Shown piece after piece: positions 9,674 to 17,042 of a stretch of 64,000 bases of DNA. Where the stretch lies: contig CAVXRS010000010.1 in assembly GCA_963764215.1 (NCBI GenBank), forward strand, positions 1 through 64,000, read 5' to 3'. The notes beneath the pieces are model-generated. The model saw only the letters and a program-made list of their open reading frames with translations, was not told the origin of the DNA and searched no databases. This DNA is from JAFDWI01 sp963764215. Its GTDB lineage: Bacteria; Actinomycetota; Acidimicrobiia; Acidimicrobiales; Iamiaceae. Made by a program: the position numbers and the translations under genes. Every line of letters starts with the position of its first letter. The first letter of the stretch is position 1.

Positions 9674-10336
9674 TCAGTGGTCGAGCAGCCGGGCCTTCTG
9701 CGCCTGGAACTCTGCCTCGCTCAACACCCCGTTGCGACGTAACTCGTCGAGTTTGGACAGCTCCTCTGCCACGCTGGGCGCCGACGTGCCCCCCTGCCCA
9801 CGCAGCGTCGAGATCGCATCGGCGTGGCGGTCGGCCAACTGTTCATAGGGGCGGTGCGAGTTCGCCTCCATCTGCACATAGATCTCGCGCTGGACCATCG
9901 ACGGGTTGCGGATGTCGCTGAAGGACTCCCGTCCCGCGTCGCTCGCCGACTCGATGGTCAGATCACCCGCTCCGACCAACCGTTCGATCACCCGTTGACT
10001 GAACTGGACCGAGTTGATCCGTTCGAGGGGAATCTCCAGTCCGGACTTCGCGAACACCCCGCGCCGGGAGATGATCCGATCACCGGTCACCACGAACTGC
10101 GTGGACACCCACTTGACGTAGCGGGCGATCAGCCAGATGAGCATGACCAACACCAGGACTCCGACGACGATCCCGAGCGCATTCTGGGTGGTGTCGTGGG
10201 TGTAGACGAGAACGAGGATTCCCAACACGATCGCCGCGGCGAGACGCGCGACCGCCGGCACCAGATACACCCAGTGTGGCTTCAGGTCGAGCACCAGTTG
10301 CTCGTTGTCGTTGAGCAACTTGCGGGGAAAAGCCAT
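9674..10336 (-). CDS. Membrane protein with bacterial PH domain (YdbS type) and C-terminal SHOCT motif
   Basis: Two adjacent hydrophobic helices (about residues 26-46 and 53-72) are followed by a bPH2 domain (STQFVVTGDRIISRRGVFAKS, then PLERINSVQ) and end with a SHOCT motif (ELRRNGVLSEAEFQAQKARLL). About 220 residues. Such proteins sit in the cytoplasmic membrane; their function is not established, a scaffolding or lipid-associated role is presumed for the domain. ATG at 10336 (second of two Mets) is preferred because a TAGGAT hexamer ends exactly 6 bases upstream. Convergent with galK. Confidence 0.85.
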   Translation of the reverse strand: MAFPRKLLNDNEQLVLDLKPHWVYLVPAVARLAAAIVLGILVLVYTHDTTQNALGIVVGVLVLVMLIWLIARYVKWVSTQFVVTGDRIISRRGVFAKSGLEIPLERINSVQFSQRVIERLVGAGDLTIESASDAGRESFSDIRNPSMVQREIYVQMEANSHRPYEQLADRHADAISTLRGQGGTSAPSVAEELSKLDELRRNGVLSEAEFQAQKARLLDH

Positions 10337-10342
10337 CACGGG

Positions 10343-10348
10343 ATCCTA
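10343..10348 (-). promoter_or_regulatory. -10 element TAGGAT, leaderless start of PH/SHOCT gene
   Basis: Ends 6 bases before ATG 10336 and decides that start over the Met one codon upstream. Confidence 0.5.
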
Positions 10349-10545
10349 CCTGGCGGTGCCCGATCGCCTCGGCAGAACGAGGGCCCTCTGCTCGCCTATC
10401 GGCCCGTGGCCGCGACGTGTGGACGGCTCACGTGGATGACCTCGACGACCTCGACCCCTGGGAGCGCGCGACGGATCTCGCGGCGCACGTCCGGAACGAC
10501 CTCATCGACGATCGGTCGTGAACCCCACCGACCATGCTCAGCGGG

Positions 10546-10551
10546 TACCGT
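10546..10551 (+). promoter_or_regulatory. -10 element TACCGT, leaderless start of helicase
   Basis: Ends 6 bases before ATG 10558; it makes the second Met more likely than the ATG at 10534. The stretch 10349-10545 upstream shows no convincing gene. Confidence 0.45.
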
Positions 10552-10557
10552 TTGGTG

Positions 10558-12253
10558 ATGGCCATCGCGGCACCACTCGGCGGGTTGGACGAAGACCAGC
10601 GCCGGGCGGTCGAATGCCCGACGGACCCGCTCTGCGTCGTCGCACCTGCCGGTTCGGGAAAGACCCGGGTGCTCGTCGGCCGGATCGTGGCGCGCGCGGC
10701 GCGCGGCGACCTCGATACGCGCCGGACCCTGGCGATCACCTTCACCACCAAGGCGGCGCGCGAGCTGCAGGCCCGGCTCGGTCAACAGCTCGGTCGGGAC
10801 GTTCCGATCTCCGGCACCTTTCACGCCATCGCGTACCGGATGCTGAGCGACCACTGCGAGGATCGAAACCGGAGAGTTCCGGTTCTGCTCGAAGATCCGG
10901 GGCGACTGGTCGCAGATCTCTGGCGCGGATCCGGCGCGGCGCCGTTGTCTTTCCTGCGCACCGAGATCGCCTGGTCCCGGGCACGCGGCCTGGCTCCGGA
11001 ATCCTACGAAGACGCGGCCCGCAGGGCGGGCCGGTCCGGGCCTCTGCCTCTGGACCGGGTCGCCGGGCTGCTCGCCGACTACGCAGGTGAGAAGCGACGC
11101 CGAGGGGTGGTGGACTTCGACGACCTGATCGCCGAGTGCAGCCGGCTCCTCGAAGATGACCCGGGCTTCGCGCACGCCCAGCGTTGGCGACTGCGCCACT
11201 TCTTCGTCGACGAATACCAGGATGTCAACCCGCTGCAACAGCGCTTCCTCGAGGCCCTGCTCGCCAGCCGCGACGACCTGTGCGTGGTGGGTGACGCCAA
11301 CCAGGCGATCTACGGTTTCAACGGAGCCGACGCGCGTTTCCTCGTCGACTTCCCCCAACGTCATCCGGGCGCCACCGTGATCGAATTGCGCCGGAACCAC
11401 CGCTCCTCGGCGGCGATCGTGCGGGTCGCCGAGGCCGTGCTCGGCCGGCCGGCCCCACCGGGTCCGTTGCCGGGGTTCGACCCGCCGACCGTCACCGCCT
11501 GTGCGGACGCGGGGGCCGAGGCCCTGGCGATCGCCCGACGGGTCCGCGCCGAACATCTGCCCGGCACGCGTTGGCGGAGCCAGGCGATCCTGGTGCGCAC
11601 CCGTGCCCAGACCGAGCAGATCGCGGCACTGCTGGAGCGCACGGGCATCCCGGTACGGCTGCAGGGCGAGGAGCGCTCCCGCGACGCGGTCGACCTCCTG
11701 AGCTTTCACAGTGCGAAGGGACTCGAATGGCCAACGGTCCACCTCGCCGGATTGGAGGAAGGCTCCATGCCGGACATCCACGCCAGGACTCCAATGGCCA
11801 TCGCCGAGGAACGGCGCCTGCTCTACGTGGCGACGACACGTGCCGGCCGCCAGCTGCACTGCACCTGGGCCCGCCGTCGCGAGATCGCCGGTCGAACCTT
11901 CGAGCGCGTGCCGTCGCGTTGGCTCGCGGACATCGAAGTCGGCGATCGCGGAACCTGCCGGAGCAAACGAGCCCCGGCGCCCTGATCGCCACTCGAGCTC
12001 CGAGCCACGGCGATTGCACCCCCAGCGGGCACCCTCCACCCGCGACCGTCTGGAAGGGTGGCGCGCCATCACGGCGCGGGCCGCCGGCATCCCGGCCGCC
12101 GTGGTGTTGACCGATCCGGTGCTCGAGGAGCTTCTCCGCCAACGACCCCGGACCATCGATCAGCTCCGAACCGTACGTGGCCTGGGCGCCATCAAGGCCG
12201 ATCGGTTCGGCCCCGACCTGCTCGCCGCGCTCGGTACGGAGGAAGAGTCGTGA
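10558..12253 (+). CDS. uvrD2: UvrD2-like superfamily I DNA helicase with C-terminal HRDC domain, one frameshift
   Basis: SF1A 3'-5' helicase: Q motif LDEDQRRAV, Walker A APAGSGKTRVLV, motif Ia ITFTTKAARELQ, motif II FFVDEYQDVNPLQ, motif III VVGDANQAIYGFNG, motif IV RRNHRSS, motif V LLSFHSAKGLEW, motif VI RRLLYVATTRA. The C-terminal 70 residues (LEELLRQRPRTIDQLRTV, RGLGAIKADRFG) form an HRDC domain as in mycobacterial UvrD2. A frame break near 11950-11985 separates the two parts. Only about 11 residues lie between IPVRL and motif V, so most of subdomain 2B is missing, and the tetracysteine linker of mycobacterial UvrD2 is absent. Total about 565 residues against about 700. Role: DNA repair/unwinding. 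The next gene overlaps its stop. Confidence 0.85.
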
Positions 12254-12738
12254 AATCGACCGACACGCAACCGATCGCGGCCCCCGCAGAGGCTGTGGCC
12301 ATGGTGCTCGCGGACCCGATATTCCACCTCAACCTGGAGAGCACCGAGGCGATCGCTCCGCTCGAGTTGGTCGACCATTGGATCGACGGCCCCCGCGTCC
12401 ACCTCGAGATCCGCTACGCGTTCACCGGAGGCCTCAACGCCGCGGCGCGAGCCCTCCTCGATCCCGATCGGCTCACCTGGGTCCAGGTTTCCGAGCACGA
12501 TCTCGAGAGCTGTCGGGTCGCGTTCCGGATCGAGCCCGATCACTATGCCGATCGCCTGCGTTGCCGAGGTCGATACCGCATCACTCCCGACGGCGACGAG
12601 CGATCACTCCGAACCGTTGCCACCGAGCTTCATGTCCGGGCCCCGTTGGTGGCCGGACAGGTCGAGCGGACCCTCATGGACGGCCTTCGACGTGAGCTCG
12701 ACGCCCAGGCGACCGCGGTTCCCGACTACGTGGTCTGA
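12250..12738 (+). CDS. DUF2505-like START/SRPBCC-fold protein
   Basis: 162-residue protein starting at GTG 12250 that overlaps the helicase stop (GTGA). The pattern (phosphate-free N-terminal beta strand, FHLNLESTEAI, long amphipathic C-terminal helix LVAGQVERTLMDGLRRELD) resembles the actinobacterial DUF2505 family, which has the helix-grip START-like fold. No catalytic residues are known. Coupling to the helicase suggests co-expression only. The 3' end overlaps the convergent antiporter gene by 13 bases. Function unknown. Confidence 0.7.
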   Translation: MKSTDTQPIAAPAEAVAMVLADPIFHLNLESTEAIAPLELVDHWIDGPRVHLEIRYAFTGGLNAAARALLDPDRLTWVQVSEHDLESCRVAFRIEPDHYADRLRCRGRYRITPDGDERSLRTVATELHVRAPLVAGQVERTLMDGLRRELDAQATAVPDYVV

Positions 12739-14840
12739 TCCGCAGGGCCCTGGTCGTCCCGCTCGGGCACGGTCACCACGACCAGCGTCGCGTCGCAGCG
12801 GGCAAGCAGCTCCTCGATGGTGTGGCCGAGAAAGACCCGGTCGTCGAGTTGGCGGGGGTTGGCGCCGACCACCACGAGGTCGGCCTCCTCGGAGGCGGCG
12901 ATCTGGATCAACTCGTCGGTGACCGACACCCCGTGGCGGAGCAACGGTCGGGAACTGGCGCCGAGGTCCTCGACGTACTCCTGCGCGGCGGAGAGCATCG
13001 AGATTGCTGGTGAATCGGCGTTGCCATGGTCACCGCGGCTGACCACGTGGGTGAGCAGCAGCTCGGTGCCCAGTTGGCTGCCGAGATTTCCGGCCACCTC
13101 CTGGGCGGCCCGCGAGGATCGGGTCCCGGACACCGGCACGAGGCACCGGGTGAAGAAACTCGGCAAGCGAGTCGTCTGGTTGCGGGCCCGTCGAACCACC
13201 ACCATCGGCAACTGTGACCGGGCCAGGACGTCGTCCGCGACGCTGGAGAGCAGGCGGCCCGGGCGTGGGGTGTCCACGACACCCAGGCCGATGACGCCGA
13301 AGCCGAGCTTGGCTTCTTCGAGAATGGCCGCCACCGCGTCCTGGTCCGGCACCTGACGTACCTCCAGTTCCCGGCCGGCGAAGACATTGAGCACGGCATC
13401 GATGTCGGTCACGTCCTGACCGACGACGAGGACCGTCACCGGGGCGTCGGTCGGCCAGGCCAGATGGAGCACCTGCGCGGCGACGATCGAGTTCGGAAGT
13501 CCCCGGCTCGGCAAGAGGAGCCGGCGATCCTTGACGATCAGATTGGTCGCCAGCTTCTCCTCGTGTTCGAGCCGGGCCTGCTCCTCGTCGCTCCCCTTGA
13601 AGTCCCGAACGGTCCGGCGCAGGAACGGAGGTGTAGCCATCGACGCGACGATGGCCATGAGGATGATCACCGTGAACGCAACGTCGTTCAGCACTCCCAG
13701 ACTCAGTCCGACCGTTGCGATGATGACCTCCATCGTCCCGCGCGAATTCAACCCCACTCCGAGCGCCGTGCTCTCCCTCGCCGAAAGACCGGCGATGCGG
13801 GCACCGAGGTACGAGCCGCCGAACTTTGCGCTGGTGGCGACGACGACCACGACGACCGCCCAGACGAGCACCTCGCGGTCCGAGAGAAGACTGAGGTCGA
13901 CGCGCAGCCCTGCGGTCGCGAAGAAGAGCGGCGCGAAGACCGCCATGGTCAGTGATTCGATCCGGTCCCGCACGCCGTCGTGTTGGAAGCGTGACCTGGC
14001 GAGCAGGACACCGGCCACAAAAGCCCCGAGGACCGCGTCCAGTCCCATCGCCTGTCCGATGACACAGAACACGAGCATCGCGAGCGTCGAAACCGTGACC
14101 CCACCAGGAATGCCCGATTCTCCTTGGCGGGTACGACGCAGAAACGCGTCGAGTACCGGTTGACCGATCAGGAACGCAACGGCCAAGAACCCGATCATGC
14201 CCCCGACGCTGACGGCGACGCTCGACACCGAGATCGACCCCGACGTCGCGAGCCCCGAGATCACACCCAGGAGGAGAAATCCGGTGGTGTCGTTCACCAT
14301 CCCGGCGGCGAGGGTGATCTGACCGAAGTTGCGCCGCAGGAGTCGCATCTCCACCAGGATCTTCGCGACCACCGACAGCGACGAGACACCGACGGCCGTC
14401 GCGATGAACAGCGCGAACACGAGGTGTCCGGTGTCGCCCCCGACGAAGGCCGTTGGCAGGGCGAAGCCGACGGCCAGGCCGGCTCCGAACGGGACCACGA
14501 TGCTGCCGGCCGCGACCGAGACCGTGGCCCGACGAAAGCGTGCGATCAGATCCAGGTCGGTCTCGAAACCGGTCACGACAAGCAGCAACGCGGCTCCGAT
14601 CCAGCTCACCGAATTGAGCGCGGCGCCCTGTGCAGCCCCGCTGGGAAGAAACCACGAGAATCCCGCCGGCCAGATCTGGCCGAAGATCGAAGGGCCCAGG
14701 ATGAGTCCCGCGGCCAGTTCGCCGATCACGCTCGGCTGGCCGATGCGCCGAAGGGCGAGTCCGAGTATCCGTGCCAGGCCGACGAGCGCGGCGATCTGGA
14801 CCCAGAACACCAGGAGCTGGTGTTCGTGCAGCGGCGTCAC
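12726..14840 (-). CDS. CPA2-family cation:proton antiporter with C-terminal universal-stress domains
   Basis: 704 residues. The first about 410 residues form 12-13 membrane helices of the Na+/H+ exchanger (CPA2, KefB/NapA) fold, with GQPSVIGELAAGLILGPSIFG at the conserved helix 2 and a Gly/Ala/Ser-rich LGAFVAGVLLARS segment. The C-terminal about 290 residues are soluble with two UspA-like halves (GFGVIGLGVVDTPRPG and ADLVVVGANPRQLDDRVFLG, the latter close to the ATP-binding GxxxxG pattern). Predicted to exchange monovalent cations or K+ for protons with nucleotide control. Runs in the same direction as the exonuclease gene, whose stop lies 3 bases upstream of this start. Confidence 0.9.
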   Translation of the reverse strand: MTPLHEHQLLVFWVQIAALVGLARILGLALRRIGQPSVIGELAAGLILGPSIFGQIWPAGFSWFLPSGAAQGAALNSVSWIGAALLLVVTGFETDLDLIARFRRATVSVAAGSIVVPFGAGLAVGFALPTAFVGGDTGHLVFALFIATAVGVSSLSVVAKILVEMRLLRRNFGQITLAAGMVNDTTGFLLLGVISGLATSGSISVSSVAVSVGGMIGFLAVAFLIGQPVLDAFLRRTRQGESGIPGGVTVSTLAMLVFCVIGQAMGLDAVLGAFVAGVLLARSRFQHDGVRDRIESLTMAVFAPLFFATAGLRVDLSLLSDREVLVWAVVVVVVATSAKFGGSYLGARIAGLSARESTALGVGLNSRGTMEVIIATVGLSLGVLNDVAFTVIILMAIVASMATPPFLRRTVRDFKGSDEEQARLEHEEKLATNLIVKDRRLLLPSRGLPNSIVAAQVLHLAWPTDAPVTVLVVGQDVTDIDAVLNVFAGRELEVRQVPDQDAVAAILEEAKLGFGVIGLGVVDTPRPGRLLSSVADDVLARSQLPMVVVRRARNQTTRLPSFFTRCLVPVSGTRSSRAAQEVAGNLGSQLGTELLLTHVVSRGDHGNADSPAISMLSAAQEYVEDLGASSRPLLRHGVSVTDELIQIAASEEADLVVVGANPRQLDDRVFLGHTIEELLARCDATLVVVTVPERDDQGPADQTT

Positions 14841-14843
14841 GAA

Positions 14844-15617
14844 CTAATTCTCCAGATCGACCAGGACCGGAGCATGGTCCGATGGCTTGTCGCCTTTCCG
14901 CGCGTTGCGGTCGATCACCGTGTACACCACCCGCTCCGCGACCGGGCTGGTGGCCTCGATCAGGTCGATCCGCAACCCACGGCGGCGGTGGAAATTGCCC
15001 CCGCGGTAGTCCCACCAGGAGAACAATCCTGGCTCGTCGTGCTGATCACGGAAGATGTCACGCAGCCCCCATTCCTCGATGCGACCGAGCGCGGTGCGCT
15101 CGGCGTCGCTCGTGTGGGTCACGTCGACGAACTGGGACGGATCCCAGACGTCGGCGTCCGCTGGTGCGATGTTCCAGTCACCGACGATCACCAGTGGCTC
15201 GGAGGGATCATGCCGGCCGGACAACGTCTCGTGCAGTCGGGACAACCAGTCCAGCTTGTAGCGGTAGTGATCGTCGTCGAGTGCCCGGCCGTTGGGCACG
15301 TAGGCGCTGGCCACGCGGATGTCACCACACGTCGCCCAGACGAGCCGGGCGTCGGGATCGGGATCACGGTCGTCCCCGAACCCGAGGATCGGATCGCGCA
15401 CTCCGACGCGGGAGACGATCGCGACACCATTCCAACGCCCCTGACCGTGGTGGACGCTGTCGTAGCCGAGCGAGTCGAATTCGGCAGCCGGGAACGCATC
15501 GTTGGAGAGCTTGGTCTCCTGCAAGCAGAGCACGTCCGGCTGGACGTCGATGATCCATGCCTCGACACGATCCCAGCGGGCGCGCAGCGAATTGACGTTC
15601 CAGGTGGCCAGCCGCAC
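14844..15617 (-). CDS. xthA: Exodeoxyribonuclease III
   Basis: 257-residue AP endonuclease/exonuclease III of the EEP fold. Motifs: RLATWNVNSLRAR, LCLQETK (metal Glu), GDWNIAP (catalytic Asp/Asn), and C-terminal SDHAPVLVDL with the Asp-His pair. It cuts at abasic sites and degrades 3' ends in base-excision repair. GTG start at 15617 is supported by a GAGACT hexamer ending 6 bases upstream and the match to the family's MRLxTWNVNSLR start. Antiporter follows 3 bases downstream. Confidence 0.95.
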   Translation of the reverse strand: MRLATWNVNSLRARWDRVEAWIIDVQPDVLCLQETKLSNDAFPAAEFDSLGYDSVHHGQGRWNGVAIVSRVGVRDPILGFGDDRDPDPDARLVWATCGDIRVASAYVPNGRALDDDHYRYKLDWLSRLHETLSGRHDPSEPLVIVGDWNIAPADADVWDPSQFVDVTHTSDAERTALGRIEEWGLRDIFRDQHDEPGLFSWWDYRGGNFHRRRGLRIDLIEATSPVAERVVYTVIDRNARKGDKPSDHAPVLVDLEN

Positions 15618-15623
15618 CGGACC

Positions 15624-15629
15624 AGTCTC
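15624..15629 (-). promoter_or_regulatory. -10 element GAGACT, leaderless start of xthA
   Basis: Ends 6 bases before the GTG at 15617; no ribosome site is present. Confidence 0.45.
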
Positions 15630-15665
15630 TCAGATACTCCGGCCGCGCCGCGACCGGCAGGCGAT

Positions 15666-16997
15666 TCAGCGACGCTTCGTGGCGGCGCTCTTCTTCGCCG
15701 GGCTCTTCTTCGCCGGGCTCTTCTTCGCCGGGCTCTTCTTCGCCGCGGACTTCTTCGCCGCGGACTTCTTCGCGGTCGACTTCTTCGCCGGGCTCTTCTT
15801 CGCCGCGGACTTCTTCGCCGTCGACTTCTTCGCCGTCGACTTCTTCGCGGTCGACTTCTTCGCCGCGGACTTCTTCGCCGTGGACTTCTTCGCCGGGCTC
15901 TTCTTCGCCGGACTCTTCCTCGCCGTGGACTTCTTCGCCGCGGACTTCTTCGCCGCGGACTTCGTCGCGGTCGACTTCTTCGCGGTCGACTTCTTCGCGG
16001 TCGACTTCTTCTTGGTGGCCATTGAACCGTCCTCCTGCGCAGGGGGTTGGGGGTACGTGGAATCATCGGCCGAATCGGCCGAATGTGAAGCTCCTGTTTC
16101 TCCGATCACCGTGATGTCGATGCCGCGATTTGACGCATCGAAGCGATGAACGCTGAAACGGTACTCCACGCCGAGACGCAGTGCGTCGCGCGCGCGCCGC
16201 GGCGGAGGATCACCCATCAGCTTGACCGGTGCGTACGCCTCGAGTGACCCGATCTTCACATAGGCGCCGTGCGACGAGAACCGATCGACCACCCCGGTCA
16301 CCTCGGAGCCCACCGGATGGGTCTCGACGAACTCGAGATAGGGCATCGGTTCGTTGGCCGGGGGTCGTTTCGAGTTCGCTGAACCACCGCCACGTTTCTG
16401 CGAACCAGTCGACGGTCGACTCTTCTTGTCCGCCCCGGTCACCGAGGCGACCGTGTCGCCGATCTTGGGCTTGGCACCGGGGATCGTCACCTTGGGTGCG
16501 TCGAGCTTCTTGGGCGACTTCTTCGACGAACGCGACGACTTGCCCTTCGCCTGCTTGGTGGCCTTCCTGCTGGTCGGGCCGCGCACGGGCGTTCTGGGGA
16601 CGAAGACCCAGCCGACAGCCGGAACCGGCTTGCCACCGATGAGCCGACCTTCGTCGAAGAGCCACGCATAGGTTCCGTGGAACTCCTGGAACGAGTCGTT
16701 GGAGACCACCACCGAATCCGCCCGGTCCGCGATCTGCAGGACGAACGCGTCACCCCGACCAATGGCGCCGGCAGGCGGGCACACCAGTTCGCCCGCGAGC
16801 ATGGCCTCCTCGTACGCGGCCTGTTCCGACTTGGCTATGCGATGACCGAAGGTCGCGTCCACCACCACCGTGAAGCTCTCGGGGTGATACTCATCGAGAA
16901 AAGCGCTCACCGCCTCGTCCAGTCGGGCGAGACTGGGCAGCGAATGCCCCTCGGTCGCGATGTTCGATCCGTCGATGACAACGTGCTTCAACGCCAT
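15666..16997 (-). CDS. NYN (Regnase/Zc3h12a-type) ribonuclease + S1-like domain + histone H1-like tail
   Basis: 443-residue three-part protein. Residues about 3-130: NYN/PIN-like nuclease with acidic residues in HVVIDGSNIA, VVVDATFGHRI and RGDAFVLQIADRADSVVVSND, closest to the Zc3h12a-like RNase family. After a Lys/Ser-rich linker, residues about 230-310 form an S1-like RNA-binding module (VGSEVTGVVDRFSSHGAYVK). The last 118 residues begin MATK and contain 22 uninterrupted KKSxA pentapeptides ending TKRR, like bacterial histone H1-like proteins. Expected role: RNA cleavage or turnover with nonspecific nucleic-acid binding. ATG 16997 chosen; GTG 17006 is also possible. An internal in-frame ATG with strong ribosome site could yield the tail alone (see findings). 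Fusion itself could be affected by sequence errors elsewhere in the window, but this frame is unbroken. Confidence 0.8.
   Translation of the reverse strand: MALKHVVIDGSNIATEGHSLPSLARLDEAVSAFLDEYHPESFTVVVDATFGHRIAKSEQAAYEEAMLAGELVCPPAGAIGRGDAFVLQIADRADSVVVSNDSFQEFHGTYAWLFDEGRLIGGKPVPAVGWVFVPRTPVRGPTSRKATKQAKGKSSRSSKKSPKKLDAPKVTIPGAKPKIGDTVASVTGADKKSRPSTGSQKRGGGSANSKRPPANEPMPYLEFVETHPVGSEVTGVVDRFSSHGAYVKIGSLEAYAPVKLMGDPPPRRARDALRLGVEYRFSVHRFDASNRGIDITVIGETGASHSADSADDSTYPQPPAQEDGSMATKKKSTAKKSTAKKSTATKSAAKKSAAKKSTARKSPAKKSPAKKSTAKKSAAKKSTAKKSTAKKSTAKKSAAKKSPAKKSTAKKSAAKKSAAKKSPAKKSPAKKSPAKKSAATKRR
15681..16010 (-). repeat. 22 tandem 15-bp units encoding KKS(T/A/P)A
   Basis: 330 bases made of 22 contiguous 15-base codon units with no length variation; substitutions are mainly in the fourth residue (Thr, Ala, Pro) and in the first Lys twice (Thr, Arg). 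The exact unit length suggests expansion by slippage or recombination under selection for a basic tail. Confidence 0.9.
16031..16036 (-). promoter_or_regulatory. Internal AGGAGG ribosome site before in-frame ATG 16022
   Basis: A perfect AGGAGG lies 8 bases before an in-frame ATG (16020-16022) at the junction between the S1-like domain and the basic tail. It is one of the best ribosome sites in the window and lies inside a gene, which suggests separate translation of a 118-residue H1-like protein. Confidence 0.5.
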
Positions 16998-17042
16998 GGC
17001 GCACACCAGTCAATCAAACCGAGCCACCGCCACCGGGGATGG

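Noticed and set aside
10417..10521. 34-residue plus-strand frame in the gap before the helicase
   Set aside because: No promoter with suitable spacing, no ribosome site and no recognisable family; kept as non-genic.
10396..12156. 586-residue minus-strand frame opposite the helicase, and similar long frames opposite kgd and ileS
   Set aside because: Typical GC-rich shadows of real genes: no domain motifs, and composition follows the complementary coding frame.
15681..16010. CRISPR or minisatellite non-coding repeat
   Set aside because: Units are contiguous 15-base codons without spacers and encode a regular KKSxA tail in frame.
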